Shown: piece by piece, positions 8,181 through 16,442 of the stretch | How positions within the stretch are numbered: position 1 is the stretch's first letter | Layout: the number at the start of each line of letters is the position of its first letter | DNA from: G958296245 sp965262055 | Lineage (GTDB): Bacteria > Chloroflexota > Dehalococcoidia > Lucifugimonadales > G958296245 | Direction: 5' to 3' | Assembly (NCBI GenBank): GCA_965262055.1 | Contig: CBDHEI010000002.1 | Span: 310,001 to 374,000 of the forward strand | DNA length: 64,000 nt | Position numbers and translations under genes: made by a program | The notes under the pieces: generated by a model | The model's database searches: none | What the model was told of the DNA's origin: nothing | Seen by the model: only the letters and a program-made list of their open reading frames with translations

Positions 8181-9542
8181 CTATTCGCACCCGGGAGGGT
8201 AGGTCACCGTGGAAACGAGGCTTCCCGATGCGTCGTACAACCCCGCGGTATCGGGCGACGAGTTGCTCCAGACCGCGCTGCCGCTGCCGAAGCTGAACCC
8301 GCCCCATTCGGAGTGCACCTCGTTGGTGTAGACCCGCACGATCTCCCCCGGACTGAGGCTCCAAGCCGGGAAGATGAAGGATGGGCGGCCGTCGGATACG
8401 TCGGTGAGGCGCCAGCCCCTCAGGTCTTCGGGCGCGTCTCCGTCATTGGCGATCTCGACGTATTCGTCGGGCTCAAGGCGGGGGACGACACCGTCGAAGA
8501 AGACGCAGCGTATCACGACGCTGGCGCCCGAGGAGGTTGGTGCCGGGGTGGCCGTTGGCGTAGCCGGGTCGCCGCTCTGATTACCGGACGGCGCAGAGCC
8601 TCTTGGCGGCCTCCACCCGGCCTCTAGCGCCTCCTCCTCGGAGCAGAAGAAGCGCTCACCGGCCGCCTCGTCGATGACTGTGCGGGAGTAGAACGGGCTT
8701 TCCGGCGTATGGTAAATCTTGTCGCCGCTGCTTCCTATGTTGCCCTTGATGACCGGCTCGGAGGTGCCGGAGAAGTCGCACGTCTGGGGAGTGGGTGTCG
8801 GGGTAGGTGTAGCGGTGGCGGTGGCGGTGTGCGTCGGTGTTGGTATTGACGTTGGAGTGGCGGTTGGAGTTTGAGTTGGGGATAGTGTTGGCGTAGGCGT
8901 AGCGGTGGGAACGGGCGTGTGAGTTGGGGCGAGTGCCGGCGTAGGCATGGCAGCGGGCATGGGGGTGGACGTCGGGGACGGTGTAGGTGTAGCTGGAGCA
9001 GTGGGGATCGGCGTGGGGGTCGGGGTCGGCATGGGAGTTGGCGTGGCGGTGAAAATGGGCGTGGGTGCTGCGGTCACCGTCGGCGTAGGCGTGGCTGTTG
9101 CAGTGGAGACAGGCGTAGGCTCGGCTGTGGCCGTGGCGGTGGGAGCAGGCTTGGGAGTTGGATTCGGCGTAGGCTCGGTCCTGGCCGCAGCGGTTGGGCT
9201 AGGCGTGGGCGTAGGCTCCGACGTTGGTGTGGCTGTGGCCTTAGCGGTAGCGGTTGGGCTAGGCTCCAGCGTTGGCGTGGCTGTGGCCGTATAGGTTGGA
9301 CTAGGCGCGGATGTGGGTGCCGGCGTTGCCGTGGCGGTGGCAGCAGGCGTGGGCGTAGGAGTCGCCGTGGGTGCAACGGTGGCCGTAGGAGTTGCGGTTG
9401 CAGCGGGCGCGGCCGGTGTAGGCAGGCTTGTGGGCGCCGGAGACGCCGTCGGCGTAGGGAGGGGCTCGCTCCCGCAAGCGATGATCAGTGTGGCGGCCAA
9501 GGCAAGCGCCGCAGCGCCTAGGGAGCTTCGACGAGGCTTCAG
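8181..9542 (-). CDS. Lipoprotein with Thr-Pro linker, sunset domain and lamin-tail (LTD) domain
   Basis: Predicted outer-face lipoprotein of about 453 residues. From a CTG codon at 9542 the N-terminus would read (M)KPRRSSLGAAALALAATLIIAC: a positively charged start, a hydrophobic segment and a lipobox. No ATG, GTG or TTG gives as good a signal peptide, and longer readings run into selD with an Arg-rich shadow sequence; the start is therefore uncertain. After Cys comes about 200 residues of Thr/Pro/Ala repeats (T-P-T-P-T pattern), then a sunset-type domain (IKGNIGSSGDKIYHTPE ... RFFCSEEEALEAGWRPP) and a C-terminal LTD fold (LEPDEYVEIANDGDAPEDLRGWRL, WSLSPGEIVRVYTNE). It probably tethers an adhesive or binding module to the cell surface. 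Eight bases separate it from selD. Confidence 0.8.
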   Translation of the reverse strand: MKPRRSSLGAAALALAATLIIACGSEPLPTPTASPAPTSLPTPAAPAATATPTATVAPTATPTPTPAATATATPAPTSAPSPTYTATATPTLEPSPTATAKATATPTSEPTPTPSPTAAARTEPTPNPTPKPAPTATATAEPTPVSTATATPTPTVTAAPTPIFTATPTPMPTPTPTPIPTAPATPTPSPTSTPMPAAMPTPALAPTHTPVPTATPTPTLSPTQTPTATPTSIPTPTHTATATATPTPTPTPQTCDFSGTSEPVIKGNIGSSGDKIYHTPESPFYSRTVIDEAAGERFFCSEEEALEAGWRPPRGSAPSGNQSGDPATPTATPAPTSSGASVVIRCVFFDGVVPRLEPDEYVEIANDGDAPEDLRGWRLTDVSDGRPSFIFPAWSLSPGEIVRVYTNEVHSEWGGFSFGSGSAVWSNSSPDTAGLYDASGSLVSTVTYPPGCE

Positions 9543-9550
9543 GAATAGAG

Positions 9551-10609
9551 CTACGGCGCGACCTCGACGAGATGGTCGCCGAACGCTCCGGGAGCGGCTA
9601 CCTCGCCTATGACAGCCGCCGCCTCGACGCGGCGAGCTTCCAGCTCGCGTACCAGCCGGTCTTTGCGCGCGGGCGGCACGGCGATCAGCAGTCCGCCTGA
9701 GGTCTGTGCGTCGCATAGCAGCAGCCTAGCGGTCTCGCCGGCGCCGTTCCAGAGCACCGCCGGGTCGGCGGCTGCCAGATTGCGCCGGGTGCCGCCCGGG
9801 GCGACGTCCTGCTCCAACAGATCCCATACACCGTCCAGGACGGGGATCCGGCCCAGCGCGATCCGCGCTGTCGCCTTGCTCGCCCGGAGCATGCCCAGCA
9901 GATGGCCGATGAGTCCGTACCCGGTGACATCGACACAGGCGTGCACGCCCACTTCGGTCATGGCGTGGGATGCCTCGTGATTCAGGGTCATCATGGACTG
10001 CACGGCCCTGTCCAGCACGTCGTCCTTGGCCAGGTCGTTTTTTCCGGCGGTCGTGATGATTCCGGTGCCGATCGGCTTTGTGAGCACGAGGAAGTCGCCC
10101 GGCTGGGCGCCCGCGTTTGTGACCTGCCGGCCCGGCTCGACCAGCCCGGTAACGGCGAGCCCGTACTTGGGCTCGTCGTCGTCGATCGTGTGGCCTCCGA
10201 CAATGAGCATGCCCGCTTCTCTGGCCTTGTCGGAGCCGCCCTTCAACACCTGGCCCAGTATGTGTGTGGGCAGACTGGACGGGAAGGCGACTATGTTCAG
10301 GCCGAGCAGCGGCCTGGCGCCGGTGGCGTAAATGTCGCTGAGCGCATTTGCGGCGGATATTGCGCCGAAGGAGTACGGGTCGTCGACGATGGGGGGGAAG
10401 AAGTCGACCGTTTGAACTAGGGCGACGCTGTCCGACAGCCGGTAGACGGCGGCGTCATCGCCGCTGGCGTAGCCGACCAGCAGATTGGGGTCGTCTTGTA
10501 CGGGTAGCTGGCGCAGCACCTGCGCCAGGTCGTCTGGACTAAACTTGGAGGCTCAGCCTGCGCACGACGCCAGGGCCGTGAGCCGTGGCTCCTCCGCGGT
10601 ACCGGTCAT
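9551..10609 (-). CDS. selD: Selenide, water dikinase SelD, itself a selenoprotein (in-frame UGA)
   Basis: Makes selenophosphate from selenide and ATP, the selenium donor for selenocysteine and selenouridine. The ATG at 10609 follows GGAAGG at 6 bases; reading through one UGA at 10555-10553 gives 352 residues, the normal SelD length. The residue at the UGA is number 19 in the context SCAGUASKFSPDDL: it aligns with the catalytic Cys/Sec of the family, and Lys22 has the same spacing as E. coli Cys17-Lys20. The rest is standard: GDDAAVYRL, QTVDFFPPIVDDPY, AANALSDIYATGARP, GGHTIDDDEPKYGLAVTG, DAQTSGGLLIAVP. Starting instead at the GTG at 10519 would drop the catalytic loop. A candidate SECIS hairpin lies just after the UGA. 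First gene of a string with the LTD lipoprotein and argS. Confidence 0.95.
10508..10528 (-). promoter_or_regulatory. Candidate bacterial SECIS hairpin in selD mRNA
   Basis: Perfect nine-base-pair stem, CTGGCGCAG and CTGCGCCAG, closing a GUG loop, beginning 24 bases after the in-frame UGA; the loop is 33 bases after it. Bacterial SECIS elements lie directly 3' of the UGA inside the coding sequence and carry a G early in the loop to bind SelB. Position, stem and loop G all fit; the loop is short. Confidence 0.65.
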
Positions 10610-10701
10610 GATGGCCTTCCAGGGCGGTGTCCCCGCTATGGGGCGTCACTTAGGATAGCACAGGGCATGGCCCTAGACGCTCCTTAGCGACGGGGCCTCT
10701 T

Positions 10702-10730
10702 TTGACGCCGATGGGGCAGCCTGACATACT
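10702..10730 (+). promoter_or_regulatory. Sigma-70-type promoter for the ABC exporter genes
   Basis: TTGACG at 10702-10707, a 17-base spacer and CATACT at 10725-10730, about 64 bases upstream of the TTG start of the ATPase gene. The same -10 sequence is used before fbpA. Confidence 0.5.
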
Positions 10731-10793
10731 TGGGCGAGGGAGCCTGGTAGGCTGCGACTTCGGATGGGCGAGGGTTCCTAATGGGAGACGTAC

Positions 10794-11699
10794 TTGGACG
10801 CTGCGATTCGACTGGACAAGCTGACGAAGTTCTACGGAAGCCAGGTAGGGGTGCAGGACCTCGACCTGGAGGTCAGGCCCGGCGAGATATTCGGCTATCT
10901 CGGTCCGAACGGCGCCGGCAAGACGACGACTATCCGTGTGCTCGTGGACCTGATCAGGCCGACATCGGGGACCGCCACCGTGCTCGGGAAGGACGCCCAG
11001 GCGGAGTCGGTAGAGGTGCGCCGAAGCGTGGGGTACATAGCGGGAGAGCCGTCCCTCTACGGGAACCTGACGGGCGAGGAGACTTTGGCGTATGCGGCGA
11101 GCCTCCGTGGAGGGGTAGACTGGCTGCGCGTGCGCGAGTTGGCAGAGCGGTTGGAGTGCGACCTGTCGCGCCACGTCGGAACCCTTTCCAGCGGTAATCG
11201 CCGGAAGGTGGCGGTGATCCGCGCTTTCATGCATGACCCCCCGCTCCTCATCATGGACGAGCCCACGGGCGGCCTGGACCCACTGATGCAGGAGGAGTTC
11301 GACAAGTTGGTGAGGGAGGCCAGAGATAGGGGCGTCACGGCGTTCATATCTTCCCACATCCTGCCAGAGGTTGAGCAGGTATGCGATAGGGTGGGAATAA
11401 TCCGGCAGGGCCGCCTGGCAGCGGTCGAGAGCGTGGAAGTGCTGAAGTCGCGGGCAATGAGATCCCTGGAGATCAGGTTCGGGGAGAGGGTGAGCCCGGA
11501 GAGTTTCGGCAATGTGGAGGGCGTGCTCAACCTCTCGGTCTCGGACATGAGCCTGCGATGCGACGTGACCGGTTCTGTGGGGCCGCTGATCAAGGCGGCT
11601 GCGCAGTTCGACCTGGTCGACATCGCGTTGCACGAGCCTACATTGGAGGAGATATTCATGACCTACTACGGGGGAGGCGGGCAGGGCGATGCTGCCTAA
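10794..11699 (+). CDS. ABC transporter ATP-binding protein (ABC-2 exporter type)
   Basis: 301-residue ATPase of the drug/antibiotic/NatA-like exporters. Start is TTG at 10794, with GGGAG 8 bases upstream. Motifs in order: Walker A GPNGAGKTTT (about 39), a Q-loop region GYIAGEPSLYGNLTGEETL, signature LSSGNRRKVAVIRAF (SSGN instead of the usual SGGQ-type), Walker B LLIMDEPTGGLDPL, and the H-loop FISSHILPEVEQ. The last ~80 residues form the C-terminal domain usual in this class. It overlaps the downstream permease gene by 11 bases, so the two are translationally coupled and form one transporter. The substrate is not readable. Confidence 0.93.
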   Translation: MDAAIRLDKLTKFYGSQVGVQDLDLEVRPGEIFGYLGPNGAGKTTTIRVLVDLIRPTSGTATVLGKDAQAESVEVRRSVGYIAGEPSLYGNLTGEETLAYAASLRGGVDWLRVRELAERLECDLSRHVGTLSSGNRRKVAVIRAFMHDPPLLIMDEPTGGLDPLMQEEFDKLVREARDRGVTAFISSHILPEVEQVCDRVGIIRQGRLAAVESVEVLKSRAMRSLEIRFGERVSPESFGNVEGVLNLSVSDMSLRCDVTGSVGPLIKAAAQFDLVDIALHEPTLEEIFMTYYGGGGQGDAA

Positions 11700-12495
11700 C
11701 GTGCTATTCAAGACGCTGCGCGACCAGCGCCGCAGCCTGCCCTTCTGGGGGGTTGGGCTGGTCCTCCTTGCGGCCTTCCTGGCAGGCCTCTATCCCACCG
11801 TCAGGGACAACAACGTATTTCAGCAGATGGTGGAGGCCTACCCTGACGAGCTGAAGGGGCTGATGGGTCTCACCGATAGCATGGACATCTCGTCCGGGGT
11901 GGGCTGGCTGAACATCGAGGCCTTCGGGTTCATGGTACCTCTCGTCTTCATCGTGTACGGGGTGCTTGCGGGAGCCGCCGCCATCGCGGGCGAGGAGGCT
12001 CGGGGCACTCTTTACCTGCTGCTCACGGAGCCGATCGAGCGGGGCAGGGTGGTCGTGGAGAAGTTCGGCGCGATGGCGCTGGCGATGGGGGCCCTGTGTG
12101 TCGTGCTCTACGCTGCGCTGGCGGTGGGCGCCGTCGCGACGGGCATGGACGACGTCGGCATGCTGAACCTTGCAGCCATTACGGCAAGCGCCGCCTTGCT
12201 CGGCCTGGTGTTCGGCGCGTTGGCGCTGGCCATCGGCTGCGCCACCGGACGGAGCGGTCTGGCGGGCGGTGTCTCTGCTGCTGCGGCGATAGCGGCTTAC
12301 CTTGTGAACGCTATGAGTGCGTATGTGGAGTTGCTGGGTCCGGTCAAATGGGTCTCGCCGTTCTACTACTACAACGGCGCCGACCCGCTGGCCAACGGGT
12401 TGGAGCCGGTGCACGCACTGGTGCTGGCGGCGGCGGCGGTCGCGCTCTGCGCGATTGGGTACTTGGGCTTCCGCCGGCGCGACATTGCCGTGTAG
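11689..12495 (+). CDS. ABC-2 type permease
   Basis: 268 residues with six predicted membrane segments: one at about 20-36, then IEAFGFMVPLVFIVYGVLAG, ALAMGALCVVLYAALAVGAV, ITASAALLGLVFGALALAIG, AAAAIAAYLVNAM and LVLAAAAVALCAIGYLGF. The motif EEARGTLYLLLTEPIERGRVV after the second segment is the typical coupling region of ABC-2 permeases, and the FRRRD ending is also typical. It partners with the ATPase encoded immediately upstream (11-base overlap). Function is export of an unknown small molecule or Na+. Confidence 0.88.
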   Translation: MLPNVLFKTLRDQRRSLPFWGVGLVLLAAFLAGLYPTVRDNNVFQQMVEAYPDELKGLMGLTDSMDISSGVGWLNIEAFGFMVPLVFIVYGVLAGAAAIAGEEARGTLYLLLTEPIERGRVVVEKFGAMALAMGALCVVLYAALAVGAVATGMDDVGMLNLAAITASAALLGLVFGALALAIGCATGRSGLAGGVSAAAAIAAYLVNAMSAYVELLGPVKWVSPFYYYNGADPLANGLEPVHALVLAAAAVALCAIGYLGFRRRDIAV

Positions 12496-12521
12496 GGCCG
12501 GGCACAGGGCGGGAAGCTGCG

Positions 12522-13622
12522 ATGATAATCGACTCTCACGCCCACGCGTTCCCGCCTATGGGCGGGCCCTCCGGGTTCGTATCTTCGGAGCGGCACGCCA
12601 TGTACACGCAGCACGGGCTGGCGCACCACCACCAGCCGGTCCGCCGATTCGCTGACCAGACGCAGGTATGCGACCAGACGTTGTGCGACGGCGAGGACGT
12701 TACGCTGGACGGGCTGACCGACGTGGGCTTTCGCGGAGGCAGGTTCGGCCGGCTCGCGTGGACGGCCGCGGGCGAGGACTGCTATCTGCAGTACCTGCCG
12801 CCGACGCTGACCAACCTGTCTGCGCCGCCCGAGCTGATGGTCGCGCAGATGGACTACGTGGGCGTGGACATGGCCGTGTTGCAGACGGGGCACCTGTACG
12901 GAAGGCTCAACGGATACCTGGCAGGCGCGGTCAGAGAGTTCCCGGAGCGGTTCTGGGCGCTCGCGATGATCGACGAGTGGCGGGCCGACTCGCCGTCGCA
13001 GCTTCGCACGCTGGAGAGGGCCATCGGGGAGTTGGGGCTGCACGGCCTGTGGTTCCAGACGAGCGCGCTGGAGCAGCACGGGCGGGCCGAGATGGTGGAC
13101 GACCCGGCGTTCCGGCCGTTCTGGGACAGCGTGCGGGAGATGGGAATACCCGTCTATCTGAACGCGACGGCGGCGGGGCCTGGCCCAGAGCCGTACCTCG
13201 CCCAGCTTGCGGCGTTCGGGCGCTGGCTGGAGCGGTACCCGGACATTTCGGTAATGTACCCTCACGGCCTGTCGCTCTACCGTTTCATGCGAGACGGCGA
13301 GATAGCGATACCGGAGGAGGCGTGGCGAGCGCTGGAGGCGCCCAACCTTGTAGTTGAGATACTGATCCCGATATTTCAGGGTGCGATATGGGAGTATCCG
13401 TACGTCGAGGCGCAGCCCATCATACGCGAGTACTACGAGCGGCTGGGGGCTGACAAGCTGGCCTGGGGCTCCGACATGCCGAACGTGGAGCGGCACTGCA
13501 CGTACAGACAGTCGCTGGACTACCTGCGGCTGCACTGCGATTTTATTCCGCCCGGCGACATGGCGAAGATATGCGGCGGCAACGTCGCGCGGCTATTCCA
13601 GGGACGTTCCGCGTCTTTCTAG
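12522..13622 (+). CDS. Amidohydrolase family 2 (ACMSD-like) metal-dependent hydrolase
   Basis: 366 residues from ATG at 12522. The frame is open further upstream, but only across the permease gene. TIM-barrel hydrolase of the amidohydrolase_2 group: N-terminal metal motif IIDSHAHAFPP, QMDYVGVDMAVLQTG, FWALAMIDEW, the strand-end VMYPHGLSLYRFM and the C-terminal Asp motif LAWGSDMPNVE. Such enzymes decarboxylate or hydrolyse cyclic carboxylates and lactones. It lies 26 bases after the ABC permease and may be co-transcribed, although a functional link is not evident. A related smaller paralogue lies at 29.9 kb. Assignment to family is firm; substrate unknown. Confidence 0.88.
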   Translation: MIIDSHAHAFPPMGGPSGFVSSERHAMYTQHGLAHHHQPVRRFADQTQVCDQTLCDGEDVTLDGLTDVGFRGGRFGRLAWTAAGEDCYLQYLPPTLTNLSAPPELMVAQMDYVGVDMAVLQTGHLYGRLNGYLAGAVREFPERFWALAMIDEWRADSPSQLRTLERAIGELGLHGLWFQTSALEQHGRAEMVDDPAFRPFWDSVREMGIPVYLNATAAGPGPEPYLAQLAAFGRWLERYPDISVMYPHGLSLYRFMRDGEIAIPEEAWRALEAPNLVVEILIPIFQGAIWEYPYVEAQPIIREYYERLGADKLAWGSDMPNVERHCTYRQSLDYLRLHCDFIPPGDMAKICGGNVARLFQGRSASF

Positions 13623-13686
13623 GGAGAAGCGGTAAGGGTTCTCAGGTGCGTCGAACGAAATCGGCGACGACTCGCCCCCAATCCGT

Positions 13687-13715
13687 TTGACACGTTTGGG
13701 GGGTGTTGCTAGACT
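13687..13715 (+). promoter_or_regulatory. Strong sigma-70-type promoter of the siroheme reductase gene
   Basis: TTGACA at 13687-13692, exactly 17 bases, then TAGACT at 13710-13715. Transcription should start near 13722, leaving a leader of about 140 bases before the ATG at 13863. Confidence 0.75.
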
Positions 13716-13721
13716 TGCGGC

Positions 13722-13862
13722 GTGTTCACCGTAGCAGCGCCTTCCTGCATCTGTACGCTTGGCCCATAGGGGTCGGTTGGCGCCGCCAGCCAGGTAAAAC
13801 CCGCCCCGCCCAAGACTACGTGAGCGGGGCGCCGTCTTTTGTGACCAGGGAGATAGGCTCAC
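13722..13862 (+). promoter_or_regulatory. Structured 5' leader of the siroheme reductase gene, possible attenuator or riboswitch
   Basis: Two hairpins: GGTTGGC/GCCAGCC at 13775-13791 (7 pairs, 3-base loop) and CGCCCCGC/GCGGGGCG at 13802-13831. The self-complementary hexamer GGCGCC occurs in both (13779-13784 and 13829-13834), so the two hairpins could also pair with each other as an alternative fold. I see no known riboswitch consensus; AGCCAGG followed by CCCGCC only faintly recalls a B12 box. A ribosome site AGGGAG lies 10 bases before the ATG. Confidence 0.4.
13802..13840 (+). terminator. Terminator-like hairpin in the leader
   Basis: Eight-pair all-GC stem (13802-13809 with 13824-13831) and, after six bases, TTTT at 13837-13840. 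It could end transcripts coming from the amidohydrolase gene or act as an attenuator within the leader, since the promoter at 13.7 kb is upstream of it. Confidence 0.45.
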
Positions 13863-15620
13863 ATGGCGCAAACAGTTGAACGAGCTAAGGGTGTTATCGA
13901 GATCCGCCCGGAGGAGATCGAGGACTTCGATCTCCAGGTGAAGCGGTTCCAGGCGGGGGAGTGGGACGAGACTGAGTTCCAGGCGTTCAGGCTCAAGCAG
14001 GGCATCTACGGCCAACGTCAGCCCGACGCCCAGATGGTCCGAGTGAAGGTGCCGTTCGGCGGCCTCACCGCCGAGCAGATGGACGCGCTCGGCGAGGTAT
14101 CCGCCCGGTTCGCTCCGCTCAACAAGGGACACGTCACGACCCGCGAGAACGTCCAGATCCACCACGTCAAGCTCGAGGACACGCCGGAGCTGATGCGGCT
14201 GCTCGGCACGGCGGGGTTGACGACGCGGGAGGCCTGCGGCAACACCGTCCGCAACGTGACCGGCTGCCCGATGGCGGGAGTCTGCGCCGACGAGCCGTTC
14301 GACGTCACACCGTACGCGGCTGCCTACGCCCGCTACTTCGTCAGGCACCCCTACACGCAGGGGCTGCCGAGGAAGTTCAAGACGGCCTTCTCGGGCTGCG
14401 CGCGTGACTGCGCCATCACGGCCATCCACGACATGGGATTCATTCCGAAGGTGGAGGGCGGCCAGCGCGGGTTCCAGGTATTGACCGGCGGCGGCACCTC
14501 CATCATGCCGAAGCTCGCGCCTACCCTGTACGACTTCGTGCCCGAGGACGAGTACCTCAAGGTCACGGAGGCGGTGATCCGCGTCTTCCACCGGACCGAC
14601 GAGCTACGCAAGAACAGGATGAAGGCGCGCATCAAGTTCTACATTGCCCGGATAGGCATCGACGCCTTCCGCGAGCAGATCGACGAGGAACTCAAAGAGG
14701 AGTGGGCGCAGAGGTCCTTCGATCCGACGCCGCTGTTGTTCCTTGAGGACGAGTCGCTGGACGCGCCGATTGCACCGGCGGGGGGCTACCACTCGAACGG
14801 CCACCACGCGGACTTCCAGCGGTGGACGGAGAGCAACGTCCATTTACAGAAGCAGACGGGCTACAGGGTCGTTACCGCAAAGCTCCCACTGGGCGACATA
14901 AACGCGGAGCAGTGGCACGAGCTAGCTGACCTGTCGCGGAAGTACGCGGGCGGACGGTCCCGCATTACCCACCAGCAGAACATCGCCTTCCGGTGGGTGC
15001 CCGACACGGCGTTGTACGAGGTGTGGGAGGAGCTGGGTCGCATCGGCTTCGGCGGCTCCGGCGCCCACGAGATAACCGACGTCGTCTCCTGCCCTGGAAC
15101 GGATAGCTGCAAGCTGGGGATCACGGCGTCGATGGGGCTCGGCAGGGCCGTGGAGGAGACCGTAGGGGAGCTCGACCTGTCGGACCCGCTGCTGCGGAAG
15201 ATGCACGTGAAGATGAGCGGCTGCCCCAACGGCTGCGGGCAGCACCACGTCGCCGACATCGGCTTCCACGGCGCCGCCGCCAAGGCGCCGGGGGGACAGG
15301 TGCCCGCCTACGAGCTGTTCGTCGGAGGCAGCTACGACGATGGGGACGCACGGATGGGGCTGCGGGTCAAGACCAAGGTGCCCGCGAAGCGCGTACCCGA
15401 AGCCGTCAAGACGATCATTGGGTACTACCAGGAGAGCCGCAACGATGGGGAGCAGTTCAAGGACTTCGCCGCCAGGGTCGGCGCGAAGTCGTTCGAGCCC
15501 CTGTTGCAGGACCTGAAAGAGATCGGCGAGCTAAACAGGGATACCCTGGACACGTACATCGACTGGGACAAGACGGTCAAGTACAAGCTGGAGCGCGGCG
15601 AGGGCGAGTGCGCCATCTAG
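13863..15620 (+). CDS. Ferredoxin-type nitrite/sulfite reductase (siroheme, 4Fe-4S)
   Basis: 585-residue assimilatory reductase carrying out the six-electron reduction of nitrite to ammonia or sulfite to sulfide. Two ferredoxin-like halves are visible: VRVKVPFGGLTAEQMDAL (about 60) and KLPLGDINAEQWHELADL (about 340). Siroheme/substrate-binding segments are GHVTTRENVQIHHV, NTVRNVTGCPMAGVC and FKTAFSGCARDC. The cluster cysteines are CPGTDSC (about 410-416) and SGCPNGCGQH (about 454-458), giving the C-x5-C and C-x3-C pattern. Nitrite versus sulfite preference cannot be decided from the motifs. It has its own promoter and structured leader, and no partner gene follows, so electrons must come from ferredoxin encoded elsewhere. 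Confidence 0.92.
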   Translation: MAQTVERAKGVIEIRPEEIEDFDLQVKRFQAGEWDETEFQAFRLKQGIYGQRQPDAQMVRVKVPFGGLTAEQMDALGEVSARFAPLNKGHVTTRENVQIHHVKLEDTPELMRLLGTAGLTTREACGNTVRNVTGCPMAGVCADEPFDVTPYAAAYARYFVRHPYTQGLPRKFKTAFSGCARDCAITAIHDMGFIPKVEGGQRGFQVLTGGGTSIMPKLAPTLYDFVPEDEYLKVTEAVIRVFHRTDELRKNRMKARIKFYIARIGIDAFREQIDEELKEEWAQRSFDPTPLLFLEDESLDAPIAPAGGYHSNGHHADFQRWTESNVHLQKQTGYRVVTAKLPLGDINAEQWHELADLSRKYAGGRSRITHQQNIAFRWVPDTALYEVWEELGRIGFGGSGAHEITDVVSCPGTDSCKLGITASMGLGRAVEETVGELDLSDPLLRKMHVKMSGCPNGCGQHHVADIGFHGAAAKAPGGQVPAYELFVGGSYDDGDARMGLRVKTKVPAKRVPEAVKTIIGYYQESRNDGEQFKDFAARVGAKSFEPLLQDLKEIGELNRDTLDTYIDWDKTVKYKLERGEGECAI

Positions 15621-15651
15621 CTGCGCGGGAGCTTGTGTCCTAGGCTACGGG

Positions 15652-16041
15652 CTACTTGACGCGGCGGCGGAGCCTGTCCCACCAGGAATTCTGGCCGTAC
15701 TCGATGGGCTGGCCGCGCCAGCGTTTCTCGCCGGATTTCGATGGGCCCATTTTCGATGGGCGGACGAAGAAGAGCGCGTAGCCGAGGATGAAGAGTAGGA
15801 GGGCGGCCCAGAGCATTGCTCCTGTGGCGCCCGGTATGGCTGGGCGGAGCAGCACGGCAGCGACCAGCAGTGCGATGGCCGCGATCATCACCCTGCCTGG
15901 CGAGATGGACCACGGTTTTCCAGAGACCGACCTGGCGGCCTGAGTCCACAGCTGCCTAAGCAAGCCCGACCGGGGGGCGGGGGCGAGGTCGCCGGCCTCG
16001 TTGAGGATGTCCTCTATTTCTCTCTTGTAGCGCTCAGACAT
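15652..16041 (-). CDS. Small membrane protein, unknown function
   Basis: 129 residues: a charged N-terminus beginning SERYKREIEDILNEAGD, two adjacent membrane segments (about 52-70 and 74-92: VMIAAIALLVAAVLL and AMLWAALLLFILGYALFFV), and a basic C-terminal tail ending WWDRLRRRVK. The tail probably faces the cytoplasm. I do not recognise a named family. It converges on the reductase gene and diverges from the zinc-finger gene at 16172; no regulatory site was seen. Confidence 0.7.
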   Translation of the reverse strand: MSERYKREIEDILNEAGDLAPAPRSGLLRQLWTQAARSVSGKPWSISPGRVMIAAIALLVAAVLLRPAIPGATGAMLWAALLLFILGYALFFVRPSKMGPSKSGEKRWRGQPIEYGQNSWWDRLRRRVK

Positions 16042-16171
16042 TGGTCTTTGTGTGCACCGCCTCTAACTGAATCGTAGCGCTCGCGGTGGGGGGGTGTCAA
16101 GGAAGAATCCGTGGGGGTGGGGAGTGCATCTAACACAGGCGGCGGGAGCTTTGCCGCTGTGGAGACTTGAG

Positions 16172-16441
16172 ATGCTTTCTGCGATACGGAGGCTGTTCGG
16201 GCGGGGCGAGGACGATCACGCCAAGGTGATGCGGCTGTCGTCCGAGTACCTGGACGGCGAGCTTGAGGCGGGGCCGGCCGAGATGGTCGAGCGCCACGCT
16301 GGGGTGTGCCCGCCGTGCCGGGCCTTTCTGAACACACTGCGGGCTACCGTGTCGATGCTCGACTCGATGACGCAGGCGGAGGCGACGCAGGCTTTCAGGG
16401 AGCGCCTTCGGGAGGCGGTCCGGAGCGAGCGCGCCGGGTAG
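16172..16441 (+). CDS. Anti-sigma-factor-like putative zinc-finger protein
   Basis: 89 residues from ATG at 16172, 7 bases after GGAG; the frame is open for 26 codons upstream, but that part lacks a ribosome site. Residues LSSEYLDGELEAGPAEMVERHAGVCPPCRAFL match the zf-HC2 pattern (His-x3-Cys-x2-Cys) of anti-sigma factors. There is no membrane segment and no sigma-factor gene next door, so it may be a soluble anti-sigma protein or a zinc-binding regulator. Its stop lies one base from the stop of the converging TPP enzyme gene. Confidence 0.72.
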   Translation: MLSAIRRLFGRGEDDHAKVMRLSSEYLDGELEAGPAEMVERHAGVCPPCRAFLNTLRATVSMLDSMTQAEATQAFRERLREAVRSERAG

Positions 16442-16442
16442 C

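Noticed and set aside
8919..9612. Gly/Val/Arg-rich plus-strand frames over the Thr-Pro linker
   Set aside because: They are complements of the low-complexity T-P repeats on the minus strand.
9551..10519. SelD starting at GTG 10519
   Set aside because: That start lies in the loop of the candidate SECIS hairpin and removes the catalytic region; the upstream ATG with ribosome site and UGA gives the full family length.
13775..13810. Cobalamin riboswitch in the reductase leader
   Set aside because: AGCCAGG...CCCGCC resembles the B12 box only weakly and the other conserved blocks are missing.
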